Of a stretch of 64,000 nucleotides of DNA, positions 56,419 to 64,000 are shown piece by piece. Source of the stretch: Holdemania sp. Marseille-P2844. GTDB taxonomy: Bacteria; Bacillota_I; Bacilli_A; Erysipelotrichales; Erysipelotrichaceae. The position numbers were made by a program, and so were the translations under genes. Under the pieces are notes generated by a model. The model ran no database searches. It saw only the letters and a list, made by a program, of their open reading frames with translations, and had not been told where the DNA came from. The stretch's first letter is position 1; every line of letters begins with the position of its first letter. The DNA lies in contig NZ_LT635451.1 in assembly GCF_900120005.1 (NCBI RefSeq), positions 62,001 through 126,000 on the forward strand, in the 5' to 3' direction.

Positions 56419-59400
56419 ATGCCGAAAAGAACGGATATTCATAAAATCTTAGTCATTGGCTCAGGACCGATCGTCATCGGTCAGGCCGCGGAATTTGACT
56501 ACGCCGGCACCCAGGCCTGCCTGGCCCTGCGCGAGGAGGGCTATGAGGTCATCCTGATCAACTCCAATCCGGCGACGATCATGACCGATACCAACATCGC
56601 CGACAAGGTCTACATGGAACCGCTGACGCTGGAATATGTGTCCCGCATCATCCGCAAGGAACGCCCGGACGCGATTCTGCCGACGCTGGGCGGCCAGACC
56701 GGCTTAAACATGGCGATGCAGCTGGCGAAAAAAGGTGTGCTGGAAGAATGCCGGTGCGAGATTCTCGGCACCGACTTTGAATCCATCGATCAGGCGGAGG
56801 ACCGCCAGCGCTTCAAGGACCTGTGCCTCAGGATCGGTCAGCCATGCCTGGAATCCTATGTTGCCCGCACGATTGAGGAAGTCGTAGAGTATGCCAACAA
56901 GATCGGCTATCCGGTCGTACTGCGGCCGGCATTTACGCTGGGCGGCACCGGCGGCGGCTTTGCCTACGACGACGATGAAGTCATCGCGCTGGGCAAAAAC
57001 GCCCTCAAGCTGTCTCCGGTCAGCGAGGTTTTAGTTGAAAAGTCGATCAAGGGCTATAAAGAAATTGAATTTGAAGTCATGCGCGATCACAACGATACCG
57101 CGATTGTGATCTGCAGCATGGAAAATATTGATCCGGTCGGCGTGCATACCGGCGACTCGATGGTCGTCGCTCCCTGCCAGACGCTGTCCAACAAGGAATA
57201 TCAGCTGCTGCGCAACGCCGCGCTGATGCTGATCCGCGAATTAAAGATCGAAGGCGGCTGCAACGTGCAGTTCGCGCTCGATCCGTTCTCCTTTGATTAC
57301 TACGTCATCGAGGTCAACCCGCGTGTATCCCGGTCCTCGGCGCTGGCGTCCAAGGCGGCCGGCTTCCCGATCGCCCGCGTTTCCAGCAAGATCGCCGTCG
57401 GCCTGACGCTGGATGAAATTCCGATTGCCAACACTCCGGCTTCCTTTGAACCGACGATCGACTACGTCGTGACCAAGATTGCGCGCTTCCCGTTCGATAA
57501 GTTCGCCAAGGCGGATCACACGCTGAGCACGCAGATGAAGGCGACCGGCGAAGTCATGAGCATCGGCCGGACGATGGAGGAAAGCCTGCTGAAAGCGGTG
57601 CGTTCACTGGAAATCGGCGTCGATCACATCTACCTTGAAAAGTTCGATTCGCTGACAACCGAAGAACTGCTGGAAAACATCAAGACCCCGACCGATGAAC
57701 GGCTGTATGCGATCGCCGAGCTGTTCCGCCGTAAGGTTGACATGATGCTGATCTACGATGCGACCAAGATCGACGCGTTCTTCCTTGATAAGATCCACCA
57801 CATCATTTCCGTGGAGGAACGGGTGAAGGCCGATCCAAGCGAGGAAAATATCCGCAAAGCGAAGCGCTTAGGCTTCTCCGATAAATATCTGGGCAAAATT
57901 CTGGGCAAGAGCGAGCTGGAAATGGTGCAGTGGCGCCGCGAGCACAATCTGCGGCCGGTCTACAAGATGATCGACACCTGCGCTGGGGAGTTCAGCGCCT
58001 ATGTCCCATACTTCTATTCCACCTACGAGGAGGAAAACGAAAGCATCGTCACTGACAAGCCGTCGATCCTCGTGCTGGGCTCCGGCCCGATCCGCATCGG
58101 GCAGGGCGTGGAATTTGATTACTCTACAGTCCATGCGATCTGGGCGATCCAGCAGGCCGGCTATGAAGCGATCGTCATCAACAACAATCCGGAAACTGTT
58201 TCGACCGACTACTCGATCAGCGATAAGCTGTACTTTGAACCGTTGTGCATCGAGGACGTCATGAACGTCATTGATCTGGAAAAGCCGCAGGGCGTCATCG
58301 TGTCGTTGGGCGGCCAGACGGCGATCAACCTGGCGGACCGGCTGAACAAGCTGAATGTGCCGATCATCGGCACCGGCACCGAAGCGATTGACAAGGCGGA
58401 AAACCGCGATCTGTTTGAAAAGGTCGTCACGGAATGCGGCATCCCGCAGCCGCTCGGTCAGGCCGTCACCAACATTGAGGACGGTCTGAAGGTTGCCAAC
58501 CGGATCGGCTATCCGGTCTTAGTGCGGCCAAGCTATGTGCTGGGCGGCCGGGCGATGCAGATCGTGCATCAGGATGAGGAACTGATCGAATACCTGACCA
58601 GCGCGGTTAAGATTGATCAGGATCAGCCGGTCTTAGTCGATAAGTACATCCACGGCTGCGAGGTCGAGGTCGATGCGATCTGCGACGGCCAAGACGTGTT
58701 TATCCCGGGCATCATGCAGCTGGTCGAAGCGACCGGCGTGCACTCCGGCGACTCGATGAGCGTCTATCCGCCGTACTCCCTGAGCGACAAGGTCAAGGCG
58801 ACGATTCAGGAATACACGGTGAAGCTGGGGCTGGCGATCGGCATTGAAGGGCTGTTCAACATTCAGTTCATCGTCGATGAGAACGACGAGGTGTCGGTCA
58901 TTGAGGTCAATCCGCGTTCCTCGCGCTCGGTGCCGTTCTTATCCAAGGCGACCGGCGTGCCGATGGCCAACATCGCGACCAAGGTCATGCTTGGGCAAAG
59001 CTTAAAGGATCAGGGTTATACGACCGAGGTCATGGCGGAAAAGAAACGGTTTTACGTCAAGAGCCCGACGTTCAGCTTCTCCAAGCTGCACGGGCTGGAC
59101 GCCTATCTGTCCCCGGAAATGAAGTCCACCGGTGAGGCGATTGGCTATGACGATTCACTCAACCGCGCGTTGTACAAGTCGCTGCAGGCCTCCAACATGC
59201 GCGTCGTCAACTACGGCACGGTGCTGGTGACCTTGGCCGATCAGGACAAGGACCGGGCGATTCCGCTGGTCCGCCGGTTCTACGATCTGGGCTTCAACAT
59301 CGAAGCGACCTCCGGCACGGCCAAGCTCTTGAAGGCGCATGGCATCAAGACCCGCGAAAAGAAAAAAATCTCCGAAGGCTCCGAGGAAATTCTCGATTCG

Positions 59401-59598
59401 ATCCGCAAGGGCCACGTCACTTATATCCTCAACACCTTGTCCTCCAACGATTCCCGCACCTCTAAAGACGGCTATCAGATCCGCCGGTGCGCCGTGGAAA
59501 ACAACGTGACTGTCTTTACCTCGCTGGATACCGTCAACGTCTTATTGGATGTGCTGGAAGAAATCACAATGGGCGTTTCGACGATTGATCAGAATTAA
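56419..59598 (+). CDS. carB: Carbamoyl phosphate synthetase, large subunit
   Basis: A 1059-residue enzyme built of two homologous halves. Each has an ATP-grasp domain: [20 protein letters not shown] and [14 protein letters not shown] in the first (1-400), [20 protein letters not shown] and [20 protein letters not shown] in the second (550-930). The oligomerisation region lies between and the allosteric MGS-like domain at about 935-1059 ([20 protein letters not shown]). It makes carbamoyl phosphate from bicarbonate, ammonia and two ATP. Length and all motifs are normal. It follows carA directly and precedes pyrK by nine bases. Confidence 0.96.
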   Translation: MPKRTDIHKILVIGSGPIVIGQAAEFDYAGTQACLALREEGYEVILINSNPATIMTDTNIADKVYMEPLTLEYVSRIIRKERPDAILPTLGGQTGLNMAMQLAKKGVLEECRCEILGTDFESIDQAEDRQRFKDLCLRIGQPCLESYVARTIEEVVEYANKIGYPVVLRPAFTLGGTGGGFAYDDDEVIALGKNALKLSPVSEVLVEKSIKGYKEIEFEVMRDHNDTAIVICSMENIDPVGVHTGDSMVVAPCQTLSNKEYQLLRNAALMLIRELKIEGGCNVQFALDPFSFDYYVIEVNPRVSRSSALASKAAGFPIARVSSKIAVGLTLDEIPIANTPASFEPTIDYVVTKIARFPFDKFAKADHTLSTQMKATGEVMSIGRTMEESLLKAVRSLEIGVDHIYLEKFDSLTTEELLENIKTPTDERLYAIAELFRRKVDMMLIYDATKIDAFFLDKIHHIISVEERVKADPSEENIRKAKRLGFSDKYLGKILGKSELEMVQWRREHNLRPVYKMIDTCAGEFSAYVPYFYSTYEEENESIVTDKPSILVLGSGPIRIGQGVEFDYSTVHAIWAIQQAGYEAIVINNNPETVSTDYSISDKLYFEPLCIEDVMNVIDLEKPQGVIVSLGGQTAINLADRLNKLNVPIIGTGTEAIDKAENRDLFEKVVTECGIPQPLGQAVTNIEDGLKVANRIGYPVLVRPSYVLGGRAMQIVHQDEELIEYLTSAVKIDQDQPVLVDKYIHGCEVEVDAICDGQDVFIPGIMQLVEATGVHSGDSMSVYPPYSLSDKVKATIQEYTVKLGLAIGIEGLFNIQFIVDENDEVSVIEVNPRSSRSVPFLSKATGVPMANIATKVMLGQSLKDQGYTTEVMAEKKRFYVKSPTFSFSKLHGLDAYLSPEMKSTGEAIGYDDSLNRALYKSLQASNMRVVNYGTVLVTLADQDKDRAIPLVRRFYDLGFNIEATSGTAKLLKAHGIKTREKKKISEGSEEILDSIRKGHVTYILNTLSSNDSRTSKDGYQIRRCAVENNVTVFTSLDTVNVLLDVLEEITMGVSTIDQN

Positions 59599-59607
59599 GG
59601 AGGAGTT

Positions 59608-60363
59608 ATGGGAGAGCGCATAAAACAATATCGGATCATCTCCAACTGGAATCTCGCCGACCAGGTCTATGAAATGGAACTGGAAGGGGATTCCTCCTGG
59701 ATCACCCATCCCGGGCAGTTTCTCAACGTCACGATCGACAATGCCTACCTCAAGCGGCCGATCAGTATCTGCGACTGGAATGAGAACGGCCTGACGATCA
59801 TCTACAAGGTCGTTGGCTTCGGTACGAAGCAGATGTCTCAAAAACAGCCGGGCGAGCTGCTGGAATGTCTGGTCGGCCTGGGCAACGGCTTCACACCGGA
59901 AGCCTTCGATGAAAAAAAGGTGCTGCTGGTCGGCGGGGGCGTCGGCGTGCCGCCGCTCTACGGACTGGCGAAAACGTGTTTGAAGCAGGGGAAGCAGCCG
60001 GTTGTGATTCTCGGCTTTACGGCGGAGAAGGATATCTTCTACATCAAGAAGTTTGCGGATCTGGGCTGCGACGTCAAGCTCAGCACCAATGACGGCAGTC
60101 AGGGCGTCAAGGGCTTTGTCAGCGACGTCATGATTCAGGAAGGTCTGACCAATCTGCCGTACTTCGCCTGCGGCCCGATGCCAATGCTCAAGGCAGTCTG
60201 GAGAACCTCAAACGCTCAGGGTCAGCTGTCCTTTGAGGAACGCATGGGCTGCGGCTTCGGCGCGTGCATGGGCTGCAGCTGCGAAACGATTTCCGGCCCG
60301 AAACGCATCTGCAAGGAAGGCCCGGTGCTTTCCAGTCAGGAGGTCTTATGGACGAAAGATTAA
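59608..60363 (+). CDS. pyrK: Dihydroorotate dehydrogenase electron-transfer subunit
   Basis: A 251-residue flavoprotein with [2Fe-2S] cluster. ATG 59608 follows AAGGAGG. The FAD domain (1-100) has YLKRPISICDWNENG (R-P-I-S-I), the NAD domain (100-215) LLVGGGVGVPPLYGLAKTC, and the cluster cysteines are in MGCGFGACMGCSC with a fourth Cys in RICKEG. It passes electrons from the FMN of PyrD to NAD+, the arrangement of the class 1B enzyme of Gram-positive bacteria. The last 16 bases overlap the start of pyrD, as usual for this pair. Confidence 0.95.
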   Translation: MGERIKQYRIISNWNLADQVYEMELEGDSSWITHPGQFLNVTIDNAYLKRPISICDWNENGLTIIYKVVGFGTKQMSQKQPGELLECLVGLGNGFTPEAFDEKKVLLVGGGVGVPPLYGLAKTCLKQGKQPVVILGFTAEKDIFYIKKFADLGCDVKLSTNDGSQGVKGFVSDVMIQEGLTNLPYFACGPMPMLKAVWRTSNAQGQLSFEERMGCGFGACMGCSCETISGPKRICKEGPVLSSQEVLWTKD

Positions 60364-61265
60364 AGGTCACGCTGTCCGGCTGGGAGCTGGACAACCCGGT
60401 CATTCCGGCCAGCGGAACTTTCGGGTTCGGCTATGAGTTTGCGGATTTCTACGACATCAACATCCTCGGCTCGATCGCGACCAAGGGCACGACCCGCGAG
60501 GCGCGCTTCGGCAACCCGACGCCGCGGATTGCGGAGTGCGAACGGGGCATGATCAATGCCGTCGGGTTACAGAACCCGGGCATTGACAAGGTCATCAGCG
60601 AGGAATTTCCGAAGTTGAAGCAGGTCTACCAGAAAAAAGTCGTCGCTAACGTATCCGGCTTCTCCAAAGAGGAATATGTCGAATGCGCGAAAAAGATGGA
60701 CGCGCAGGACATCGTCGGCATTCTGGAGGTCAACATCAGCTGCCCGAACGTGCATGGCGGGGGCATGAGCTTCGGCGTCAGTCCGGACGCCGCGGCCGAG
60801 ATCACCCGCGCGGTCAAGGCGGTGACCACCAAGCCGGTCTACATCAAGCTGTCGCCGAACGTCACCGACATCGTTGCGATTGCCAAAGCTTGTGAAGACG
60901 CCGGGGCGGACGGGATCTCGATGATCAACACGTTATTGGGCGCGCGCTTCGACCTGCGCACGGGCAGGCCGATCATCGCCAACGTCATGGGCGGCTTCTC
61001 CGGCCCGGCGATCAAACCGGTCGCCTTACGGATGGTGTATCAGGTTTATGAAGCTGTCAAACTGCCGATCATCGGGATCGGCGGCATCGCCAGCGCCGAG
61101 GACGTCATCGAAATGATGTACGCCGGGGCCACCGCGGTCGAGATCGGCGCGGAAAACCTGCGCAATCCGTATGTCTGCAAGGAAATTATCGAACGGCTGC
61201 CATCCTTGATGGATGAACTGAACATTGAAAAATTGAGTGACGTAATAGGGAGGGCTCACCAATGA
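60348..61265 (+). CDS. pyrD: Dihydroorotate dehydrogenase B, catalytic subunit
   Basis: A 305-residue FMN enzyme. ATG 60348 after CAGGAGG is the right start; the longer frame from 60264 overlaps pyrK. Motifs: NPVIPASGTFGFGYEFADF, GSIATKGTTREARFGNPTPR, ANVSGFSKEEYVECAKKM, NISCPNVHGGGMSFG with the catalytic Cys of the class 1B type, and GIGGIASAEDVIEMMYAGAT for the FMN phosphate. It oxidises dihydroorotate to orotate and works as a heterotetramer with PyrK in the cytoplasm. Its stop overlaps the pyrF start (ATGA). Confidence 0.96.
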   Translation: MDERLKVTLSGWELDNPVIPASGTFGFGYEFADFYDINILGSIATKGTTREARFGNPTPRIAECERGMINAVGLQNPGIDKVISEEFPKLKQVYQKKVVANVSGFSKEEYVECAKKMDAQDIVGILEVNISCPNVHGGGMSFGVSPDAAAEITRAVKAVTTKPVYIKLSPNVTDIVAIAKACEDAGADGISMINTLLGARFDLRTGRPIIANVMGGFSGPAIKPVALRMVYQVYEAVKLPIIGIGGIASAEDVIEMMYAGATAVEIGAENLRNPYVCKEIIERLPSLMDELNIEKLSDVIGRAHQ

Positions 61266-61969
61266 TGAAAGAACGAGATGTAATGATCGCCTGCGACTTT
61301 TCAACCAAAGCGGAAACGATGGCGTTTCTGGACCTGTTTACCGAGGAAAAGCCGTATGTGAAAATCGGCATGGAGCTGTTGTATGCCGAAGGACCGGACA
61401 TGGTCCGCGAGATCAAGGCGCGCGGCCATAAAATTTTCCTTGATCTGAAGCTGCACGATATTCCCAATACCGTGAAGAAAGCGATGCGCAACATCGCGCT
61501 GCTGGACGTCGATATGACCAACGTTCACGCCGCCGGCACAATCGAAATGATGAAAGCCGCGCAGGAAGCGATCGACGAGGTCGGCGCGCATACGAAGCTG
61601 ATCGCCGTCACCCAGCTGACCAGCACCAGCGAAGATCGGATGCGCAATGAGCTGTGGATCGATCATCCGATTGCGGATACCGTTCAGCATTACGCGCACA
61701 ACGCGGAAATCGCCGGTCTGGCCGGGGTTGTGTGCAGCCCGCTGGAGGCCGGTCTGGTACATCAGGTCTGCGGTGAAAACTTCCTTACCGTCACGCCGGG
61801 CATTCGCTTTGCGGATGACGCCAAGGGCGATCAGGTCCGCGTCACCACGCCGGCCAAGGCTCGCGAGATCGGCGCCGATTACATCGTTGTCGGCCGTTCG
61901 ATTACCGCCAGCAAGGATCCGGTGGCCAGCTACCGCCGCTGCATCAGAGAATTTGTGGAGGGGAAATAA
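61262..61969 (+). CDS. pyrF: Orotidine 5'-phosphate decarboxylase
   Basis: A 235-residue TIM-barrel enzyme that makes UMP from OMP. The start at ATG 61262 overlaps the end of pyrD. Conserved residues: [17 protein letters not shown] (first Asp), [17 protein letters not shown] (Lys), [17 protein letters not shown] (the D-x-K-x-x-D catalytic set) and [20 protein letters not shown] for the phosphate loop, with [10 protein letters not shown] near the end. It is of the prokaryotic short type. It is followed after two bases by pyrE, the enzyme that supplies its substrate. Confidence 0.96.
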   Translation: MMKERDVMIACDFSTKAETMAFLDLFTEEKPYVKIGMELLYAEGPDMVREIKARGHKIFLDLKLHDIPNTVKKAMRNIALLDVDMTNVHAAGTIEMMKAAQEAIDEVGAHTKLIAVTQLTSTSEDRMRNELWIDHPIADTVQHYAHNAEIAGLAGVVCSPLEAGLVHQVCGENFLTVTPGIRFADDAKGDQVRVTTPAKAREIGADYIVVGRSITASKDPVASYRRCIREFVEGK

Positions 61970-61971
61970 CC

Positions 61972-62610
61972 ATGAGCACAGAGAAAAATATTGCCAAGCA
62001 TTTACTGGACATCAAAGCGGTTTTCTTAAAGCCGAACGATCCGTTTACCTGGGCCAGCGGGATCAAAGCGCCGATCTACTGCGATAACCGCCTGACCTTA
62101 TCTTATCCGGAGGTCCGCGATGATGTGGAGCACGCGATCGCCGAGATCATCAAAACGTACTATCCGCAATGCGAGGCAGTCATGGGCACCAGCACCGCCG
62201 GCATCGCGCATGCTGCGCTGGTCGCTCAGATTCTGAACCTGCCGATGGGCTATGTCCGTTCCAGCGCCAAGGATCATGGCCGCACCAATCAGATTGAGGG
62301 ACGCTGCGAGCCAGGAACGAAGGTCGTCGTCGTCGAAGATCTGATTTCCACCGGCGGCAGCTGCATCGACGTCGTCAACGTGCTGCGGGAAGCGGGCGCG
62401 GAAGTGCTGGGCATTGCGTCGATCTTCACCTATGGCCTGCAGAAGGGGATCGACCGGCTGGCGGCCGCAAACGTGAAGAACGTATCGGCTTCCAACTATG
62501 ACGCGCTGATTGAGGTCGCTGTGGAAACCGGCTATATCAGCGCTGATGATGTTAAAAAGCTTCAGGCGTTCCGGGCGAATCCGTCGGATTCCAGCTGGAT
62601 GAGTCTGTAA
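61972..62610 (+). CDS. pyrE: Orotate phosphoribosyltransferase
   Basis: A 212-residue enzyme that attaches ribose phosphate from PRPP to orotate. ATG 61972 follows GGAGGGGAAATAACC. Motifs: [20 protein letters not shown] (orotate site), [33 protein letters not shown] (flexible loop with catalytic Lys) and the PRPP loop [18 protein letters not shown]. It is the last gene of the operon; together the eight genes cover every step from glutamine and bicarbonate to UMP. A terminator follows about 20 bases later. Confidence 0.96.
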   Translation: MSTEKNIAKHLLDIKAVFLKPNDPFTWASGIKAPIYCDNRLTLSYPEVRDDVEHAIAEIIKTYYPQCEAVMGTSTAGIAHAALVAQILNLPMGYVRSSAKDHGRTNQIEGRCEPGTKVVVVEDLISTGGSCIDVVNVLREAGAEVLGIASIFTYGLQKGIDRLAAANVKNVSASNYDALIEVAVETGYISADDVKKLQAFRANPSDSSWMSL

Positions 62611-62630
62611 CTTGAATTTTTGAATAAAGA

Positions 62631-62663
62631 AAGGGCTGAATTGTAAAATCCGGCTCTTTTTTA
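62631..62663 (+). terminator. Terminator of the pyr operon
   Basis: AAGGGCTG (62631-62638) pairs with CGGCTCTT (62651-62658) using two G-U pairs, followed by T run. Confidence 0.7.
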
Positions 62664-62674
62664 TTAAAAAAATA

Positions 62675-62725
62675 CAATTATAACCGGATATTTATATCAA
62701 TTTATGTTATTCATCAATTATAACC
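62675..62725. repeat. Direct repeat CAATTATAACC
   Basis: The 11-mer CAATTATAACC occurs at 62675-62685 and 62715-62725, with a period of exactly 40 bases (about four helical turns), in an AT-rich stretch upstream of the small ORF at 62747. This is the spacing of cooperative regulator sites, but no regulator is known. Confidence 0.4.
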
Positions 62726-62746
62726 ATAAAACTAAGAGAATTTTCT

Positions 62747-62977
62747 GTGAAAAGAGAATGGAATGAGATTCTCCTGAAGCAGGAGAATAAGCTGTATATC
62801 CAGTTCGCCCAAGAGATTGGATCCGCAGAAACAGAAAATGTGAAGCTGGAAAATTATTGGATATTCGGGATAATTATCCCGAACTATGTATTACGAACCG
62901 ATATTTTCTCAGGCGGTAATGTGGAGAAAATTAAGGCGATGCCCATTGTGGATTTTCTGTTGAGCCATGAATTTTAA
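62747..62977 (+). CDS. Small hypothetical protein, doubtful
   Basis: A possible 76-residue protein with GTG start at 62747 and no convincing ribosome site (GAGAA at 62734-62738 at best). The sequence (KREWNEILLKQENKLYIQFA, then ENYWIFGIIIPNYVLRTDIF) could be a real soluble protein or the remnant of a longer one. The region is clearly richer in A+T than the flanking pyr genes, which fits acquired or decaying DNA. No family, membrane helix or signal is recognised. It ends shortly before the large bidirectional terminator at 63003. Confidence 0.3.
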   Translation: MKREWNEILLKQENKLYIQFAQEIGSAETENVKLENYWIFGIIIPNYVLRTDIFSGGNVEKIKAMPIVDFLLSHEF

Positions 62978-63002
62978 AAATTATATTTTAAAGAACAGAC
63001 AT

Positions 63003-63063
63003 AAAAAAGCTGATGATTCACTCCAGGAAAGAAGCTTCATTCCTGTGTGAATCATCAGCTTTT
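63003..63063. terminator. Large bidirectional terminator
   Basis: Perfect 17-bp arms AAAAGCTGATGATTCAC (63005-63021) and GTGAATCATCAGCTTTT (63047-63063) with an inner AGGAA/TTCCT helix. It ends the minus-strand hydrolase gene and any plus-strand transcript. Confidence 0.9.
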
Positions 63064-63069
63064 CTTATT

Positions 63070-64000
63070 TTAGCTCTCAGGGATTTCCACGGGCAATTTG
63101 CCTTCAGGAAGCAAGGTTCCATTGAGTACGGAGATGACCGACTGCACCGCGGCAGGGGTATAGCCATACGTACAAAGCACGGTCGGAGCATCTTTTAGAT
63201 ATTGCAGATCATACGGACTGCCCGCGCAGATGACGACAATCGGCTTTTCAGTTTCAAGCAGCTGATCCAGTAATTTTTTCTGGTTTGGAGAATCCGCCAT
63301 ATTGTAGACCAATAAAACAAGGGTGTCGTAACCGGAGGCCCGCTGCAGGATATCGTCGATTTCCGATTGTGTCGGATCCTGATGAACATTCACGGCCTTG
63401 CCAAATAAGGAATCCGCGGCCACTTCGCCGAAGCTCTTTTTATCGAATTCCAGCGGATAGACGCAAGGAAAGGAAATAAACAAGGTGCTGTCTGTCGGCA
63501 GCGGCAGCGCGGAAATCTCATCGCGGATCAACGTCATGCTTTGGTCTGTCGTATCCTGAACGAGCACCTGATGCGATTCCAGATCAATATCGTAAGGTGC
63601 ATGATTGGATTCGCCGTTGTCCTCAAACAAGCCATAATCATTCTTAATCCGCAGAATGGAAAGAACCGCGTCGTCCAGTCGCTCGGTGCTGATGGTTCCC
63701 TGATTGACAGCTTCAATCAGGGCCTCGATCACCGGTGTTTGAACATCTTCGCTGTCCGGCTGCAGGACTTTGCCATCGCCCAGAATCACCATGTCCACGC
63801 CGGCCTGAATTGCCTGAACTGCCGCTTCTGCCATCCCGTAATGCGCTTCAATGGCATCCATCTGCAGGCTGTCGCTGATGACGATTCCGTTGTAGCCCAA
63901 CTCATTTTTCAACAAATCGGTGATGATCGTTTTGGATAAAGTTGCGGGAATCTTTTCTTTTTCAATTTTAGGGAACAGGATATGCGAGGTCATAATCGCG
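63070..64000 (-). CDS. Family-3 glycoside hydrolase (NagZ/beta-hexosaminidase-like), 5' end outside window
   Basis: About 309 residues are visible and the frame is open to the right edge, so the N-terminal part of the barrel is missing here; the ATG at 63993 is internal, since MTSHILFP is the middle of the GH3 domain. The nucleophile is the Asp in GIVISDSLQMDAIEAHYGMA. The remaining part has the C-terminal sandwich domain (TLFISFPCVYPLEF, VICAGSPYDLQYLKDAPTVL, AVQSVISVLNGTLLPEGKLP), which makes it one of the two-domain enzymes like Bacillus NagZ/YbbD rather than the single-domain E. coli NagZ. These release N-acetylglucosamine from wall fragments outside the cell. Signal peptide cannot be checked. 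Confidence 0.88.
   Translation of the reverse strand, partial: AIMTSHILFPKIEKEKIPATLSKTIITDLLKNELGYNGIVISDSLQMDAIEAHYGMAEAAVQAIQAGVDMVILGDGKVLQPDSEDVQTPVIEALIEAVNQGTISTERLDDAVLSILRIKNDYGLFEDNGESNHAPYDIDLESHQVLVQDTTDQSMTLIRDEISALPLPTDSTLFISFPCVYPLEFDKKSFGEVAADSLFGKAVNVHQDPTQSEIDDILQRASGYDTLVLLVYNMADSPNQKKLLDQLLETEKPIVVICAGSPYDLQYLKDAPTVLCTYGYTPAAVQSVISVLNGTLLPEGKLPVEIPES

Overview
The window is chromosomal DNA of a low-to-mid G+C Gram-positive bacterium (Bacillota). Strong GGAGG-type ribosome binding sites, TTGACA/TATAAT promoters, a T-box leader, BglG/RAT antitermination, PadR and PTS genes, and a dihydroorotate dehydrogenase of the PyrD-PyrK type all point that way. A gut Erysipelotrichaceae relative such as Holdemania would fit, but that is inference, because no rRNA or other diagnostic marker is present.

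Layout. (1) About 1-9300 is the right end of a prophage: the end of a tail/baseplate gene, small tail proteins, Ig-like proteins, five tandem genes that share an M-x-F-C-K-N-I start, an endolysin with an internal start site, a DUF4406 protein, a holin and a holin-associated protein. The integrase end lies off the left edge. The 3' end of tRNA-His (9683-9760, minus) faces the phage and is the likely attachment site. (2) About 9800-30200 is ordinary chromosome: a SAF/CpaB-like protein, a PadR/HAAS-DUF4097 pair, a YgjP peptidase, a two-component system, a lipoprotein, two divergent peptidoglycan-binding proteins, a MalY-type lyase, a SIS protein, a 34-codon mini-gene, an ankyrin protein with an EF-G paralogue, HtrA, a membrane glycosyltransferase, a split ThrE exporter with a COG2509 flavoprotein, and an M20 amidohydrolase. 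(3) About 30300-33860: a short-chain dehydrogenase, then a T-box-controlled polar amino acid ABC transporter. (4) 33786-46942 (minus): a six-gene, tightly coupled biosynthetic operon made of an NRPS (C-A-T-C-A-T-reductase), a histidine kinase, a REC-HD-GYP regulator, an acyl-AMP ligase, an acyl carrier protein and an Sfp-type transferase. It most likely makes an N-acylated dipeptide aldehyde. (5) 47415-52840: an HTH membrane regulator, a gene remnant, and a PTS operon with BglG antiterminator, IIA and IIBC that also contains an unexpected ferredoxin/KorB-like protein. (6) 53004-62660: the complete pyrimidine operon pyrB-pyrC-carA-carB-pyrK-pyrD-pyrF-pyrE behind a transcription attenuator. (7) The right edge holds part of a family-3 glycoside hydrolase on the minus strand.

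The most unusual signal is in the prophage tail module. Two of the M-x-F-C-K-N-I genes end inside pure G tracts (12 and 9 G). In both cases loss of one G would remove the stop and fuse the gene in frame to the next family member through similar linker peptides. In both spacers the Shine-Dalgarno of the downstream gene lies in a hairpin of the same geometry. This looks like a phase-variable or frameshift-controlled set of tail-tip or receptor-binding proteins.
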